DNA of 64,000 nucleotides, taken from the NCBI GenBank assembly GCA_016946835.1, contig JACVTC010000123.1:228501-292500 (forward strand), read 5' to 3'. A program made the position numbers and the translations under genes. The DNA comes from Neocallimastix lanati (nom. inval.) (taxonomy: Eukaryota; Neocallimastigomycota; Neocallimastigomycetes; Neocallimastigales; Neocallimastigaceae). The notes beneath the pieces are model-generated. The model made no database searches and was not told the DNA's origin. It saw nothing but the letters and a program-made list of their open reading frames with translations. Positions within the stretch are counted from its first letter, which is position 1, and each line of letters begins with the position of its first letter. This document shows positions 41,451-54,379 of this stretch, in pieces.

Positions 41451-41639
41451 CCTATTCTGAATTATTAATTACAAAAAAAATAAGTATAAATTATCATAAT
41501 AATCTATCTAAAAAAAGTATATAATTAAAAAAAAGTATTATTAGGTATTATTAGGATTAGATTTTATATATAATTATAAAATAAATTTAAATTCTTTTAT
41601 TAAATATTAATATAAATAAAAAATTGATATACAAAAGAA
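38975..41639. other. AT desert, part 1
   Basis: TTTATT repeats (39230-39410), TA-rich tracts (39950-40130, 40270-40400) and homopolymers. I see no ORF, RNA gene or transposase remnant. Confidence 0.6.
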
Positions 41640-41760
41640 AAATTTTAATTTTAAATATTTATTAAAATAAATTATCATTAAATTATTAAAATATTTATTA
41701 AAATAAATTGTCATTAAATTATTAAAATATCTATTAAAATAAATTATCATAATAAATATT
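41640..41760. repeat. Tandem repeat, about 45-bp unit, 3 copies
   Basis: AAATATTTATTAAAATAAAT then T(A/G)TCATTAAATTATTA, repeated with single-base differences. Confidence 0.85.
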
Positions 41761-43179
41761 CCTTAATAAAAAAAAAAAAAAAAACAGATAATTTAGTACT
41801 TTTCGTTTTAAATAATTTTTTTATTTATTAAATCCTAATATGATATAAGCTAAGTTAAATTTAATAAAGAAAGAAAACAAAAAATTAATTATTATTATTA
41901 TTATTATTATTATTTTCATTATTTTCATTATTATTTTCATTATTATTGTTTGTCATATAATTTTAGCATTGATATTTAAATAATTGAAAAGTCAAATAAA
42001 AATTTATGTAGATATAGTTAATAATAAATTATATTATATCATATAAAATGTATAAATATATTTATAAAAGGATAAAATAAAATAAGGATTATTAATCTAT
42101 CCTTTTTTTTTTTTTTTTTTTTTTTGTTTTAATTATTATTATTACATTATTATAATTTTTTAATTATAATTATTAAAGTTATTAGAATTTAATATAAATG
42201 ATATTTTTTTTTGATGAGTTATTTAATTATATAAAGAAAAAAAGGTATTATGAAAAAGGAATCTCTTAAACAAAGTAATATCATTTTATTTATTGAATTT
42301 AAATATGAATTAGAATTTATAAAAAAAATAATAATAATAATACTGATAATTAATTAACATAAATATTAAAATTTTTATGAAGTTAAAAATTTAAGATCAG
42401 TCTCAATGTATAATTGAAAAAAGGGGTGGAAGTAAAAAAAAAAAAAAAAAAAAGAAAGTCACACTATATATAATTTATAAAATTTTATATCAAATAAACT
42501 TTTTCTTTCAAACCAACCACTATTGCTTAAATTTCAATTTTTATGATGATAAAAGTCTTTTTGAAATTTATTATTTTCGGTATTATTCTTAATGAATCAA
42601 GATAAATTATTTATAGGAATTTATTTATAATTATATAATTTATAATTATAATAACAATAACATTCATTTTATTTAAATATTATTATTATTAGTACAATTA
42701 TTGCTGTTTTAATTATTTTACTTTTTTTTTTTTTTTTTTTTTTTTATTTTACTTTTACCATTATTATTTTTATTATTATTATTTTTTTAAATTCTATAAT
42801 TAGCCATACATAATTTTATTTTTCAGTGAAATCTATTTATTTAATATCATAAAAATATCTTTTTATTAATAATATTTTAATATTTTATTTTTCTATTATA
42901 CATATATAAATAATTTTAGTAGTAAATAAAAATAAAGAATGATAAAATACTAAAAATTTAGAGTTATATTATTCATCATATATATTTTAATATTCTTATT
43001 AAATTATAAACATCAAAACTTAAATTATTAAATTATTATTATAATAAAATAGCAATTTTAAATAAATTTATAAAAATATTTTTAAAAATAATAAATCTTA
43101 AGAATTTATAATTATTTTATTTTTTAAAAAACATTTAAAATTAAATAAATATAAATTTATATTTACTTTATATAAAAAG

Positions 43180-43226
<47 letters not shown>

Positions 43227-43899
43227 AAATAATATTAATTCCATAAAATATATAATCATCTATATTTATAAAAGTTATGATATTAAAGTTATAATATTAA
43301 ATATATTTATTCTTTATTATTTTATTCATTTATTTATATTTAAATATAGATAGTCTAATAAAAAAAAAAAAAAAATTAAAATTTAAAATTATATATATAA
43401 ATTCTCTGACATTCCATTAGACACAACTTTTATATTAATTTAATAGACAAAACATGTTATAATTTATATATACTAATGGTACAAGATTAAAAAAATAAAA
43501 AAAAAAGTATATAAACAAGGATTTTTCATTTTTTATATTTATATACTTATATATATATTTTTATAACGATTATTATTTATTTGAAAATTAACATAATTAT
43601 ATATATATATTAATTTAATAATAATAATAATAATAATAATATACCTCTTAACAAAATATATTATAATAAATATAATGTAATAATACATTGTTAACGTATT
43701 ATTATTATATACTTTGTAAAAAAAAAAAAAAAAAAAAAAAAAGAGGAGAGAGATTTTTAAACTAATAACTTTGTATAAATATAAATATTAATTTCTTATA
43801 GGAGTATTTTTAGTCCATAAAATATATATTTATAATAATATCATACATATATATAGGAGAGGAAATCCCCAAAAAAAAAAAAAAAAAAAAAAAAAGTAC
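41761..43899. other. AT desert, part 2
   Basis: Homopolymers, ATT and TA repeats only. Confidence 0.6.
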
Positions 43900-44429
43900 T
43901 TTCAAGGAATAATAATTATTAAAACTCCAAATATTTTGGTATAATCATAAAATATGAATAATAATATAATTTATTATTTTTATTAGAGAATTAATAAAAT
44001 AACTATTAACATGAATATATAATATTTTAAGAAATATTTAATAAACCTGGTATTATAAGACTAAATTTTTATATTAATACACATAATATATTTAGCAAAA
44101 AGAATATTTTTTAATCCAATATGAATATTCAAAGAAATATTTTTCAAAAGAAGAATTTTCAAGGAATAATAATTATAATAAAACCCAATATAAATTTAAA
44201 TAAACCATTTTTGTCATAAAATTTATGAATAATAGTTACTGATTTATATATTATTTATTAATATATGGAAGAAAAAAAAAAAAAGTTTTATAATTTATAT
44301 TAATACTTATATCTTTATCAAAAAGGAATATTTTAAAATGCATGATATATTTTATAATATATTTATCAAAAAGGAGTTTTTTTTGTTTGCACCTACAAAT
44401 TTATGTGGGTTTTATATAGAGATATTTTT

Positions 44430-44464
<35 letters not shown>

Positions 44465-45270
44465 ATATGTATAAATTTATATGGATATACATAGAAATAT
44501 TCTTCAGGAAAAAAAAAAAAAATTATACTCACAAATTTATGTGGATATACATAGAAATATTCTTCAGGAAAGAAAAATTATACGTATTAATTTATATGAA
44601 TATACATAGAAATATTTTTCAGGAAAAAAAAAATTTTTTTTTATGATTATAATATTATGTGAATATACATAGTGATATTTTCCAATAATAATTTTTTTTT
44701 TTTCATCTAAGGTTTATATAAATATACAAATATTTAACAAAAGGAAAATTTTAACCTAATTTTTTTTTTTTTTTTATATAATATATTTAATAAACAAAAT
44801 ATTTTAATTCAATAATAATATTCATGGAGAAATTTAAAAAGAATTATTTTCAAGGAATAAAAATTATTAAACATATAACTTCATAATCAGTATAATTATA
44901 TAGTATGGGTTATATAAATTTTACATTAGAAAATTTAAAATTTATATATATCTTCATGAAATTTATTTAATAATTAATAATATATATATAATATTTTATA
45001 AATTAATTATTATGATTCGTATATATATATAGTAGAATGAAAATAAAAATAAAATTACTTTTAAGTATATATAAATAAAAATAAAATTACTTATAAGTAT
45101 ATATAAATAAAAATAAAATTACTTTTAAGTATATATAAATAAGTAATAAGTATAAATATCTTTTTAAACCTCAAAATTTAAAGAAATGCCTATAGAGATA
45201 TTTAGCAAAAAGGGTAGTTTAAGTCAGAACGTTTTATAAAAATATTTTTCAAAAGAAATATTTTCAAGGA
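43900..45270. repeat. Decayed periodic repeat family
   Basis: TTTTCAAGGAATAATAATTA recurs near 43903, 44157, 44850 and 45257, and ATATTTA(G/T/A)CAAAAAGGA-type blocks near 44092, 44360, 44730 and 45200. Four closer units at about 44395-44640 share TTTAT(G/A)TGGATATACATAG and GAAATATT(C/T)TTCAGGAAA. The plus-strand frame at 44338-44646 (IYIEIFF repeats) is a product of this and not a gene. Confidence 0.7.
45041..45145. repeat. 35-bp tandem repeat, 3 copies
   Basis: AAAATAAAATTACTTTTAAG then TATATATAAATAA, three near-perfect units. Confidence 0.93.
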
Positions 45271-48200
45271 ATAAATAATATTAAAACTATATAAACATAT
45301 GTATATTTAACGGTAATAATAAAATATTTAATATAAATGAATTATTTTAATTTTTAAATTCTTATTTATAATATTATAATATTAATAATAAGCAGGAAGA
45401 TTATAAATTACAATATGATTCCATTTTAGGAAAGCATTAAATATAGAATTCATTACTATTTAAAACAATTTTAATCATTAATACAAAATAAATATTAAAA
45501 AAAAAAAAAAAAAAAAAAAGTAAAATTAAAATAAACAATAAAAAAAAACATATAATTAAAAAAGAAAATCTGGTTAAAATTAAACGTAAAATAGTATTTA
45601 TAACTACATTAAAAATTTCAAAACTTCATAAAAATATTCAATATATCATTCTATTTATTTCATTATATTACAAATACTTTTAGTATTTTCACTTAATAGA
45701 TTCATTTTATTATAAATACTTTTAATATTTTCATTTAATAGATTAAGTAGTACAACCTAAAAATGAAAAATTGTTGCACAATTATTATTATTTTATTATC
45801 ATTATTATTATTATTATTATTTAATAATAATAATAATAATATTAATAATAAAAAAAAATTTTTTTTTTTTCATTGATTAAAATTATTATTTTAATTCTCC
45901 TTATTATGAGGGTTTGTATAGATATAAATTTTAAATTTTATTTATTATAAAGATATAAATATTTAATTATAATAATACTAATAATTTATTATTTATTAAA
46001 GTATTCTTTATGATTTTAATTTATATATGATATCTAAATAGTATTAATAATAATAACATAATAATTAAATAATAATAATAAAAAAAAAAAAAACTATAAA
46101 CTTTAATTTTTTAAAGTTTTTATTAAAAAAATTATATCATATTTAATTAAAACCAAAAATAAAAAAAAAAAAAAAAAAAAAAAGATAAAATAAAATATAA
46201 TTTAACTTTATAGAATAAGGAAAATGAAAAATGGACTCAAAAGATTATTGGCTAATCGAAAAAAACTTTTGATAAACTAATGATTATAGAAAAAAATAGA
46301 AACTTTTTGATTTAATAAAGCTTATTTTCACTTATTTAAAATAAAATAAAATAAAATAAAATTATATGATATAAAAAAAAAAAAAAAAAGAATAATATAA
46401 TATATTAATTAATTATTATAATAATTTAAAAAAAAAAAAAATTAAAAATGCTTGGCTAGATTGTGATAACGCTTAATAAATTGGTAATAATAATAATAAT
46501 AAAAAAAAAAACCCAAATAATTAAATCAATAATTTTAATTCTAATAATTCTAATAATAATAAGGTGATGTGGTCTAGAACTTGGAGTACCTATAATTTAT
46601 TAGGTAATACAAAATTTGAAATAAATAATGTAATAAAAAAAAAATAGTTTTTATTTTATTTTATTTTATTTTACTCTTAATTCTTAATGTCTAAATAAGA
46701 CAATATAAATAATAATTATTATTATTACTAAGTATATGATAATTAAAGTATCAAAGAAAATTTTGTGTTTTTATATTTTAATATATATATATAAAATAAA
46801 CAACTAAAATCCCATCCCATATTTTTACATCATAAAATTATGAATAAAAAAAAAAAAAAAGATTAAATGATAAAAAGATAAAATAACAAAATAACAAAAT
46901 GACAGAAAGACGGAAGGGCAGCACTAAATAACCGTTAATATTTAAAATTAACAATGTGAATTATTGAATTTAACCAAATAATTCCAATTTCAGTCCTACA
47001 CAATAATTATAATTTATTACATCATATCATAATATATTATCAAATTTTTAATATATACTTAGAATTTTCTAATTAAATATAAATAATTAATTAAAATATC
47101 AATTCATATTATCATTTTTTCTTTTATGAATAAAAAATTAATATATTAATAAAATTTTCACTTCAAATTAATATATTGAAACCAGGAATAATAATATTAG
47201 GATTTTTTTTATTAGCATAATTTCTATATTTCATATAATATTTATATAATGAGTAAGTAAATATCATAAAATTCATTAATAAAAAAAAAAAAATTAGATA
47301 AAAGAAAATATTAAGATTAAATAATATATCTAATATAATAATACAAATAAATAATATTTTCGTAATACATAAATTTATTGAGCATACATTTAAAATGTAT
47401 CATTCATTCTCTCATTACAGAAATTTGTTATCTTATTTAGGGAAATTTTGATTGTTGATTGTGTCTTAAAAAAAAAATTAAAATTAAAATTAAATAACAT
47501 AAAATTAAAAAAAAAAAAAAAAAACATAAAATTAAAATTACAATATTGTAAAATTACATTATAGTAAGATAGAAAATTTTATAAAAACAAAAAAATTAAA
47601 ATTTAATATATTGAATGATAAATAATAATACATTTAAAAAAAATATTTATTTAAATTTTCTTTATGATCTTTATATAAATATTGCAAAAAATAATAAAAT
47701 GCGGCTTTAAAAGTTATCTTAAATTTACGAAAACTATTTTTTCAAAATATATTTATTTTTTTTTTCTTTAGTTTAATTAATATATTAAAGTTAATATTGA
47801 TTAAACTTTTAATACTTTATTAATTATATATATTTTAAATATATATATATATATTGTCATATATTATATTTAATATAATATTTTTATATATTATTATAAT
47901 ATATTAATATTATAAATTAAATAAATTTTAATAAAATAAAATAAAAAAAATAAAAATAAAAAAAGGAAAAGAAAAAAAAGGCAGCGATTAAATCTTCACC
48001 ATTAGTTATTTATATGAATATATGAATACTAGAATAATTTTAAAAATAAGAAAAAAATAAATGAAAAAATAATATAAATATTAAGATTTTTTCCTTTTTT
48101 TTTTTTCATTATAAAAAACAAATTAAAAAAAATAGTAATAAATAAATATATAAAATAAAAACAAAAACAAAAAAAAAAAAAAAACAAAAAAAAAAACATT

Positions 48201-48366
48201 TATAATATAATAGGGTAAATAAGATATTAAAAATTTTATCCACATTTATTTTATTATAGATTTATTATAGAAGAAATATGTGTATATATATTAATATAAT
48301 TCTAATTTTAATTATTAGATATAAACCTATACAAGGATTATCGACAAAGAAAAAAAAAAAAGGAAA
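45271..48366. other. AT desert, part 3
   Basis: Mostly homopolymers and AAT repeats. Short pieces at about 46215-46320 (WTQKIIG, FDKLMIIEKNR) and 46448-46620 look like worn coding DNA but hold no frame of note. Upstream region of the TNRS-motif paralog B gene at its right end; no promoter element identified. Confidence 0.5.
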
Positions 48367-49713
48367 ATGAAGACCGAAAAAGAATATATTACTAAAAAAT
48401 ATTTAACATGTGTAATTAATTCAAATTATTACACCAACAAAGATGGTAGTCCATCTAATCAACCGCACGTTAAAAATTTAATAGAAGATCATGAAAAATT
48501 TCAAGAAGAATATCCGTTTGCTTTCTTAAAAACAGCAGAAGAAGATGTTATGGTTCTACCACATAATGAAAAAAATTCAGAATCAAGTAAAACTGAATAT
48601 TCAATTTTGTTGACTTCATTTATTGATTCATATAAAAAAGATAATAAGGTTACTGAATCAAATATTGATGCTTTTCTCATTCCTGTGAAACTTGGTTATC
48701 GTACTGATAAAAAGTATGAAGATATTATTAAAAAACTAGAAGAGAAAAAAAATAAGTATAAAGTATCATACCTTGAAATAACAAAAGGGGATGATATAAT
48801 GTTAGAACTGGAAATGGATGTAAATCCTGATTTCCTTTATTTTGTTGTCATTATTATAGATGACAAAAAAAAATTTTGTACACAACCTATAACAAATAGG
48901 AGCCTTAAACAATACTCTAGAAAAAGACCCCAGGAAGGTTTAAATGAGGATAGATTAAACTCTAATAAAAAAAGACCCCAGGAAGCTTTAAATGAGGATA
49001 GATTAAACTCTAATAAAAAAAGACCCCAGGAAGCTTTAAATGAGGATAGATTAAACTCTAATAAAAAAAGACCCCAGGAAGGTCTAAATGAGGATAGATT
49101 AAACTCTAATAAAAAAGGAAGAAAAGAAGAATCTTATCTAGCCTCGTTAAAAGCAAAGGAAGATGAAGGGACTCTCTATTGTCATTATAATGCTATATTT
49201 GATGAAGAAAATAAAATGAGGAATCAACTTTTATATCAGATAGAAGTTTTTGAAATTACAGATAATATTATTAATTTGAAAAACTCTACTATTTCTAATG
49301 TAGAGTTGTCACAAATCTTAAAAGAAATGAAAGAAAAAAAGGATAAAAGCCGGAATAATGGCAGCATTATAGTTCTTGAAGAATTTGTTTTTGACGATAA
49401 AATACCTATTGATATTGTTATTAAGGGAAAAGAAATATATTTATCCTATAATGTTACGTATTTAATAAATAAATATGAACTATCAAAAGATTGTAAATCT
49501 TATCTATTTAATGATGGCATATTGAAATCAAAATTTTGTAAAAGTGGAGAAAAAACTATTAAGTTTGAATTAAATATTATTAATCAAGAAAAATTTATTG
49601 AACAAATAGAAGATATCTTAAAGGATATTAATAAGATAAATGAAAATCCTCAAAACTTTGACTCGTCACCACTAAAGGTTTTTTCTTTTGTAAGTACGCA
49701 AATACTTAATTAG
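48367..49713 (+). CDS. Orphan protein, TNRS-motif paralog B (448 aa)
   Basis: Unrecognised intronless gene starting at MKTEKEYITKK just after an A-rich leader. Visible blocks: EEDVMVLPHNEKNSESSK, then a conserved beta-rich stretch DFLYFVVIIIDDKKKFCTQP, then ITNRSLKQYSRKR, then four tandem copies of a 16-residue unit (KRPQE(G/A)LNEDRLNSNK), then GTLYCHYNAIFDEEN and YQIEVFEITDN. A C-terminal region of about 140 residues rich in Lys, Glu and Ile follows. The same order (EED.VLP, P.TNRS.K.YS.R, G.LYY/C, ..I.EI) is found in the minus-strand gene at 37835-38974, which lacks the 16-residue repeats and instead has a Ser-rich tail. The KKRP at each repeat edge resembles a nuclear localisation signal. 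No signal peptide or transmembrane segment. Confidence 0.8.
   Translation: MKTEKEYITKKYLTCVINSNYYTNKDGSPSNQPHVKNLIEDHEKFQEEYPFAFLKTAEEDVMVLPHNEKNSESSKTEYSILLTSFIDSYKKDNKVTESNIDAFLIPVKLGYRTDKKYEDIIKKLEEKKNKYKVSYLEITKGDDIMLELEMDVNPDFLYFVVIIIDDKKKFCTQPITNRSLKQYSRKRPQEGLNEDRLNSNKKRPQEALNEDRLNSNKKRPQEALNEDRLNSNKKRPQEGLNEDRLNSNKKGRKEESYLASLKAKEDEGTLYCHYNAIFDEENKMRNQLLYQIEVFEITDNIINLKNSTISNVELSQILKEMKEKKDKSRNNGSIIVLEEFVFDDKIPIDIVIKGKEIYLSYNVTYLINKYELSKDCKSYLFNDGILKSKFCKSGEKTIKFELNIINQEKFIEQIEDILKDINKINENPQNFDSSPLKVFSFVSTQILN
48922..49113 (+). repeat. 48-bp coding tandem repeat, 4 copies
   Basis: Units at 48922, 48970, 49018 and 49066 encode KRPQEGLNEDRLNSNK or the G-to-A variant. Nearly identical at DNA level, so recent. 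They are inserted exactly after the conserved TNRSLKQYSR motif. Confidence 0.97.
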
Positions 49714-49802
49714 TAACTTTGTTTTCATACTACAATATATTAATTATCAAAAGAATAATCCTTGTTGTTTTAAATTCATTTTAACATTTTATTTATAAAT
49801 AA

Positions 49803-50146
49803 TTTGAATAATTAATTAAATGCTAATTCTGTATTTAGTTACCGAATTCTTATTTAATTTCGTACTCAAATTTTTTATAAATAAAAAGTGAAAGTGCATT
49901 TATGCAATCACAAAATATTTAAAATTAATTAAATGAATTTTATAAAAGTATCTTACAATATACTTTTATTGAAATATTACAAAAAAAAAAAAAAAAGAAA
50001 AAAAAATTATTACTATTATATTAAATATTAACTATTGAAAATTAAAATTCGAAACAATTAATATTACTTTTTAAAGAGTTAATAATATTGATTATTTGAT
50101 AATTTGAATTAGAATTGTTAAATATTCAATCAATTTATCTATTAAT

Positions 50147-50182
<36 letters not shown>

Positions 50183-50358
50183 ATAACTATAAAAATGTAT
50201 ATCTACAATTTCAAAGAGTTATACAGTTATTTCTTATTAGTAGATATAACAAAATATTATATAGCTTAACAAATTCAAAGCTATAAAATTTAATTATTTA
50301 TATTTATATATTAGTATAGTATAAAAATAAAAATAATAATAGAAAAATTATAAAATTT

Positions 50359-50411
<53 letters not shown>

Positions 50412-50429
50412 TATAAATATAAATATATA

Positions 50430-50464
<35 letters not shown>

Positions 50465-51043
50465 TAGGAAATTTTATAATTTTTCTATTATAGTATAAAT
50501 ATAAATATATATATAAAAAAAGCAATTTACTTTTATATTAGTATAATATAAAAATAATAATAAATAATAATAGATAAAAATAGACAAATTATAAAATATA
50601 TAAACATAATAATAGAAAAATTATCAAATATATAAAATAAAATAAAATATTTTATAGCTAACAAATTCAAAGCTATAAAATTTAATTATTTTTTATTTAT
50701 ATATTAGTATAGTATATAAAAATAATAATAGAAAAAATTATAAAATATAGTTAATAAAATAAAATAAAATAAATAAAATATTTTATAGCTAATAAATTCA
50801 AAGCTATAAAATTTAATTATTATATGTATAATATATATATCAAATAGAGATATATCTATATACATATATATATATATATAAAGTATATTGAAAGATGCTT
50901 TTATAAAATTCATTTAATTAATTTTAAATATTTTGTGATTACATAAATGCACTTTCACTTTTTATTCATAAAAAATTTGAATACGAAATTAAATAAGAAT
51001 TCTGTAATTAAATACAGAAATAACATTTAATTAACTATTCAAA
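49803..51043. mobile_element. 1.24-kb element with 163-bp terminal inverted repeats
   Basis: The left arm 49803-49965 and right arm 50881-51043 are each 163 bp and inverted copies of each other with few mismatches. The left reads TTTGAATAATTAATTAAATG ... AAAAAGTGAAAGTGCATTTA ... CAATATACTT, and the right is its complement. The interior holds three direct copies of AACAAATTCAAAGCTATAAA or close variants (about 50267, 50668, 50789) and long A and T runs, with no transposase. A non-autonomous TIR transposon or foldback element is the likely reading. It begins about 90 bp after the stop of the preceding gene, so it may provide its 3' end. Confidence 0.75.
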
Positions 51044-51734
51044 TGGAATTTAAATTAAAAAGGATATATAGGTAAATAATATAAAAGTTGATTTCAATAT
51101 ACTTTCTATTTCAATTATTTCAATTTTAAAATAAATATTTTAATATTAAGATATATTAATATTAAAATTATATAACAAAATTATATGATAATAAAAATAA
51201 TAAAAATAATAATAATAAATAAAATAAATATTAAATAAATATATATTTGTTCATTTGTTTTCTTTTTATTAATGTGTTGTTTTCTTTCTTTAATTACATA
51301 TTTACTAAATTTAACTTAGTATCCTATATTTAATATTATATATATGAAGTATATATATATATATATATAATATAGTATTAATAATGTATAATAATAATAA
51401 TACATATAATAAAACATATAATAAAAAATAATGTATATCTATATAATAAAATGTATTAAAAAAAAAAAATTGTATATTAATAGATAAATTCTTTTATATG
51501 TTAAATAATAATATAATAAATACATTTATAATACATATTAATTCTATATATATTATTTCAATTTCAATTTTTAAAATAAATTCTACGAAAATTATGAATG
51601 ATTTAAATTATACTTTTACAGTAACAAAGGAAGACTATTCAATTGATTTTTATTTTTAAAGCTATTGATACCTGGAATACTGATATTTTAGATTAGTTAA
51701 ATAAAACAGGATAAATATAATAGAAATAATAAAA
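51044..51734. other. AT-rich spacer
   Basis: TA microsatellites and AAT repeats; nothing coding recognised. Confidence 0.6.
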
Positions 51735-51762
51735 ATTGAAAAGATATAAAATTATTTATTTA

Positions 51763-51793
<31 letters not shown>

Positions 51794-51937
51794 TTTTTTT
51801 ATGTGAAGAAATACCATTGCCCTGTTTATATGGAGAAGCACCGTTATTTGATATATGTTGTAGTGGAAATGAAAATTTAGTAAAATATTTAACTAGACTT
51901 GTAGCAGATATAAATAAATAAATAAAATAAAATAAAA

Positions 51938-51968
<31 letters not shown>

Positions 51969-52110
51969 AAAAAACAACATTGTTCAGTTGTGAAAATAAA
52001 ACAACAACAGATTATTCAATCATGTCAATATGGAAATGAAAATATAGTAGAATATATTTAATTGAACATGGTGAAGATATTAATATAAAGAAAACAACGT
52101 TAAATATTCT
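51735..52110 (+). pseudogene. Ankyrin-repeat gene fossil
   Basis: Plus-strand fragments show ankyrin units: APLFDICCSGNENLVKYLTR then VADINK, a stop, and after an A-run CQYGNENIVEYI, then in another frame LIEHGEDINIKK. The usual consensus (TPLxxAxxxGxxxxVKYLxxxGADxN) is recognisable. Two stops and at least one frameshift in under 400 bp rule out a working gene. Confidence 0.7.
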
Positions 52111-52402
52111 CAATTAATATTTATTTAAATTTTATAGTTTGAAAAAAAAAATTTTTTTTTTAATACATATTTATTCATATTTATATATAATCAAAGTTTT
52201 ATTTTTATTTCTATTTTTTTTTTTTTTTTTGTAATTTCTAATAAAATATTTAATAATAAATTTAATTATGTAAATAGTGCAATTTAATATAAATATATAG
52301 AATAGTATAACTATTAAATCTTCATTACTAATAATATAAGTATAATGAATAGAGATGTTTATATATTTAATGGAATTAATTTAATATTATTTAATAAAAA
52401 AT

Positions 52403-52442
<40 letters not shown>

Positions 52443-53575
52443 TGTAACAATTTAGTATGATTTATTATTTTTCAAATCATTATTATTATTATTCAAATAT
52501 ATTAAATATCAATAATTTAATTTAAATAATAATTTAATTAAAGTTTTTGATGTTTTATAAAAAAATAAAAAAATAAAAAAGTAAAAAATTATTAAAAATC
52601 ATATTAAATTCAGAAATATTAAAGCCATGGCTAATATAAGAATTACTTGATAGAAATTACTCTTTAATATATTATTTTACATTAGAAAAGAAGAAGAAAA
52701 AAAAAATTCTAATAAAAAAAAATAATAATAAATAAAAATATAAAAAATTAATAATGAAAAAAAAAAAAAAAAAAAAAAAAATCTAATAATAATATTTATA
52801 TAAATTAGTGCAAAAAATACAAATAAAAAATATATATATGTAAAATAAAATATATTAATAAAATAATAAAATACATAATTAAAATATAATTAGATAATAA
52901 AATAATGTATTGATAAAAATACGAATAAATGTAAAATAAAACAATAATTCAAATATTACAAACATAGAACAGTACTAGTAATATATATCTGTAATGGAAG
53001 TATAAAATAATAAAGAATTATTAATAAAAAATATTTTTAAGCTATTAAATTAATAGTATTTATTGAAAAATTGATTTATATATGTATGTATGGCTAATTA
53101 TATATTATTCATTATATTTTTTAATTGAAACTATTAATATTAATTTGAAAAAAAAAAAAAAAGTATACAATCATATTAATAATACTAATAATACAATATA
53201 TATTTAAAAATATGTTGTACATTTAAAAATTAATAATTATCTTAATCTTTAAAAATGATAAAATACTGGAAGAATGATTTTTAGATTAACTTTAATTAGT
53301 ATTATTACATTATATTTTATATCCTGAAAATTTAAAAACATATTAAAATAAATAATAGTTAATCAATCCACAATAACACTTTATTTGAATAAGATATAAT
53401 TGAAATAATTACTATATATTGATTTAATTATGTGTTTATTTTTAATTTTATTATATTAATTTCTATTTATAATAAATTAAATTTTAAAAATTTGTTGAAA
53501 TGAAATAAATAATTAAATTACTTATTAATAATATCCATAGATAATATGAATATTTTTTTTTTACTTTTTTTTTTT
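52111..53575. other. AT-rich spacer
   Basis: Homopolymers (T-run of about 33 at 52407-52439) and TA/AAT repeats; nothing recognised. Confidence 0.6.
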
Positions 53576-53626
53576 AAAGATTGATTTTATTTGGTTTTAA
53601 TTTTATATTTTTAAAAAACATTTTAG

Positions 53627-53664
<38 letters not shown>

Positions 53665-53733
53665 GTTTAAAGATTGATTTTATTTGGTTTTAATTTTATA
53701 TTTTTAAAAAACATTTTAGCCTTTTTTTTTTTA
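53576..53733. repeat. Direct repeat around a long T-run
   Basis: AAAGATTGATTTTATTTGGT followed by TTTAATTTTATATTTTTAAA and AAACATTTTAG occurs at 53576 and again at 53669, 93 bp apart. The two copies differ at one base near the 3' end (GTC against GCC). Confidence 0.93.
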
Positions 53734-54139
53734 TCAAAAATATTTTGTTTTTTAAGTAATAATAATAATAATATATATATATAATAAAATTTAATCTTTA
53801 AAAATTATTAATAAGTTAAATAATTAAATATTGTTAATCTCTCAACAAGAATTTTTTTATTCTATATACAATAAATAATTATTAATATCAATAAATATAA
53901 CGATATTATTAATCAAAAATTATTTTGTCAAGTACAAAAATTTTCTATTATTGTATTTTTCAATTATTTAGTTTCCCTCTTTGAATTCTCTAGTGTTTGT
54001 TTTATCATCCAAAATTTTTTATTAGTCTTAAATATAATATTATAATAATAATTTAAGATTTTTTTTTTTATGTTGTTTTTTTATTGTTATTATTATATTT
54101 ATTATTTAATTCTTTACTTGTATTTTTTATTTATATTGT

Positions 54140-54379
54140 TCATCTTATATATTTATCATCTCTTTTAAATATTTTTGCTTTTGTGGTATCTTTCTTCTCT
54201 GGTGATTGTTCTTCTGTATTGTCATCCAATAGATTTCTATGATTTTCAAATATTTGATTATAATAATAATTTATTCTTTCACGATTTTCATTACTTTCTA
54301 ATAAACGCTCGATAAAACTAGTTGTCCTTGAAGATCTTGTAGGAATATGATACTCTATCATTTTTCTATTATATATCAA
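54140..54379 (-). CDS. Possible small protein (79 aa), unknown
   Basis: Begins MIYNRKMIEYHIPTRSSRTT and continues with a charged helical stretch (FIERLLESNENRERINYYYN), then an acidic/Lys-rich tail to the stop. Amino-acid usage is balanced, unlike the A/T noise around it, so this may be a small gene or the last exon of a larger one. No family, signal peptide or membrane segment recognised. Confidence 0.4.
   Translation of the reverse strand: MIYNRKMIEYHIPTRSSRTTSFIERLLESNENRERINYYYNQIFENHRNLLDDNTEEQSPEKKDTTKAKIFKRDDKYIR

Noticed and set aside
44338-44646. 102-codon plus-strand frame with IYIEIFF repeats
   Set aside because: Follows the decayed tandem repeat and poly-A runs (poly-Lys); no independent coding signal.
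50304-50913. Small frames inside the 163-bp TIR element
   Set aside because: Composed of poly-Phe, poly-Lys and Tyr/Ile from homopolymers and TA tracts; no transposase motif.
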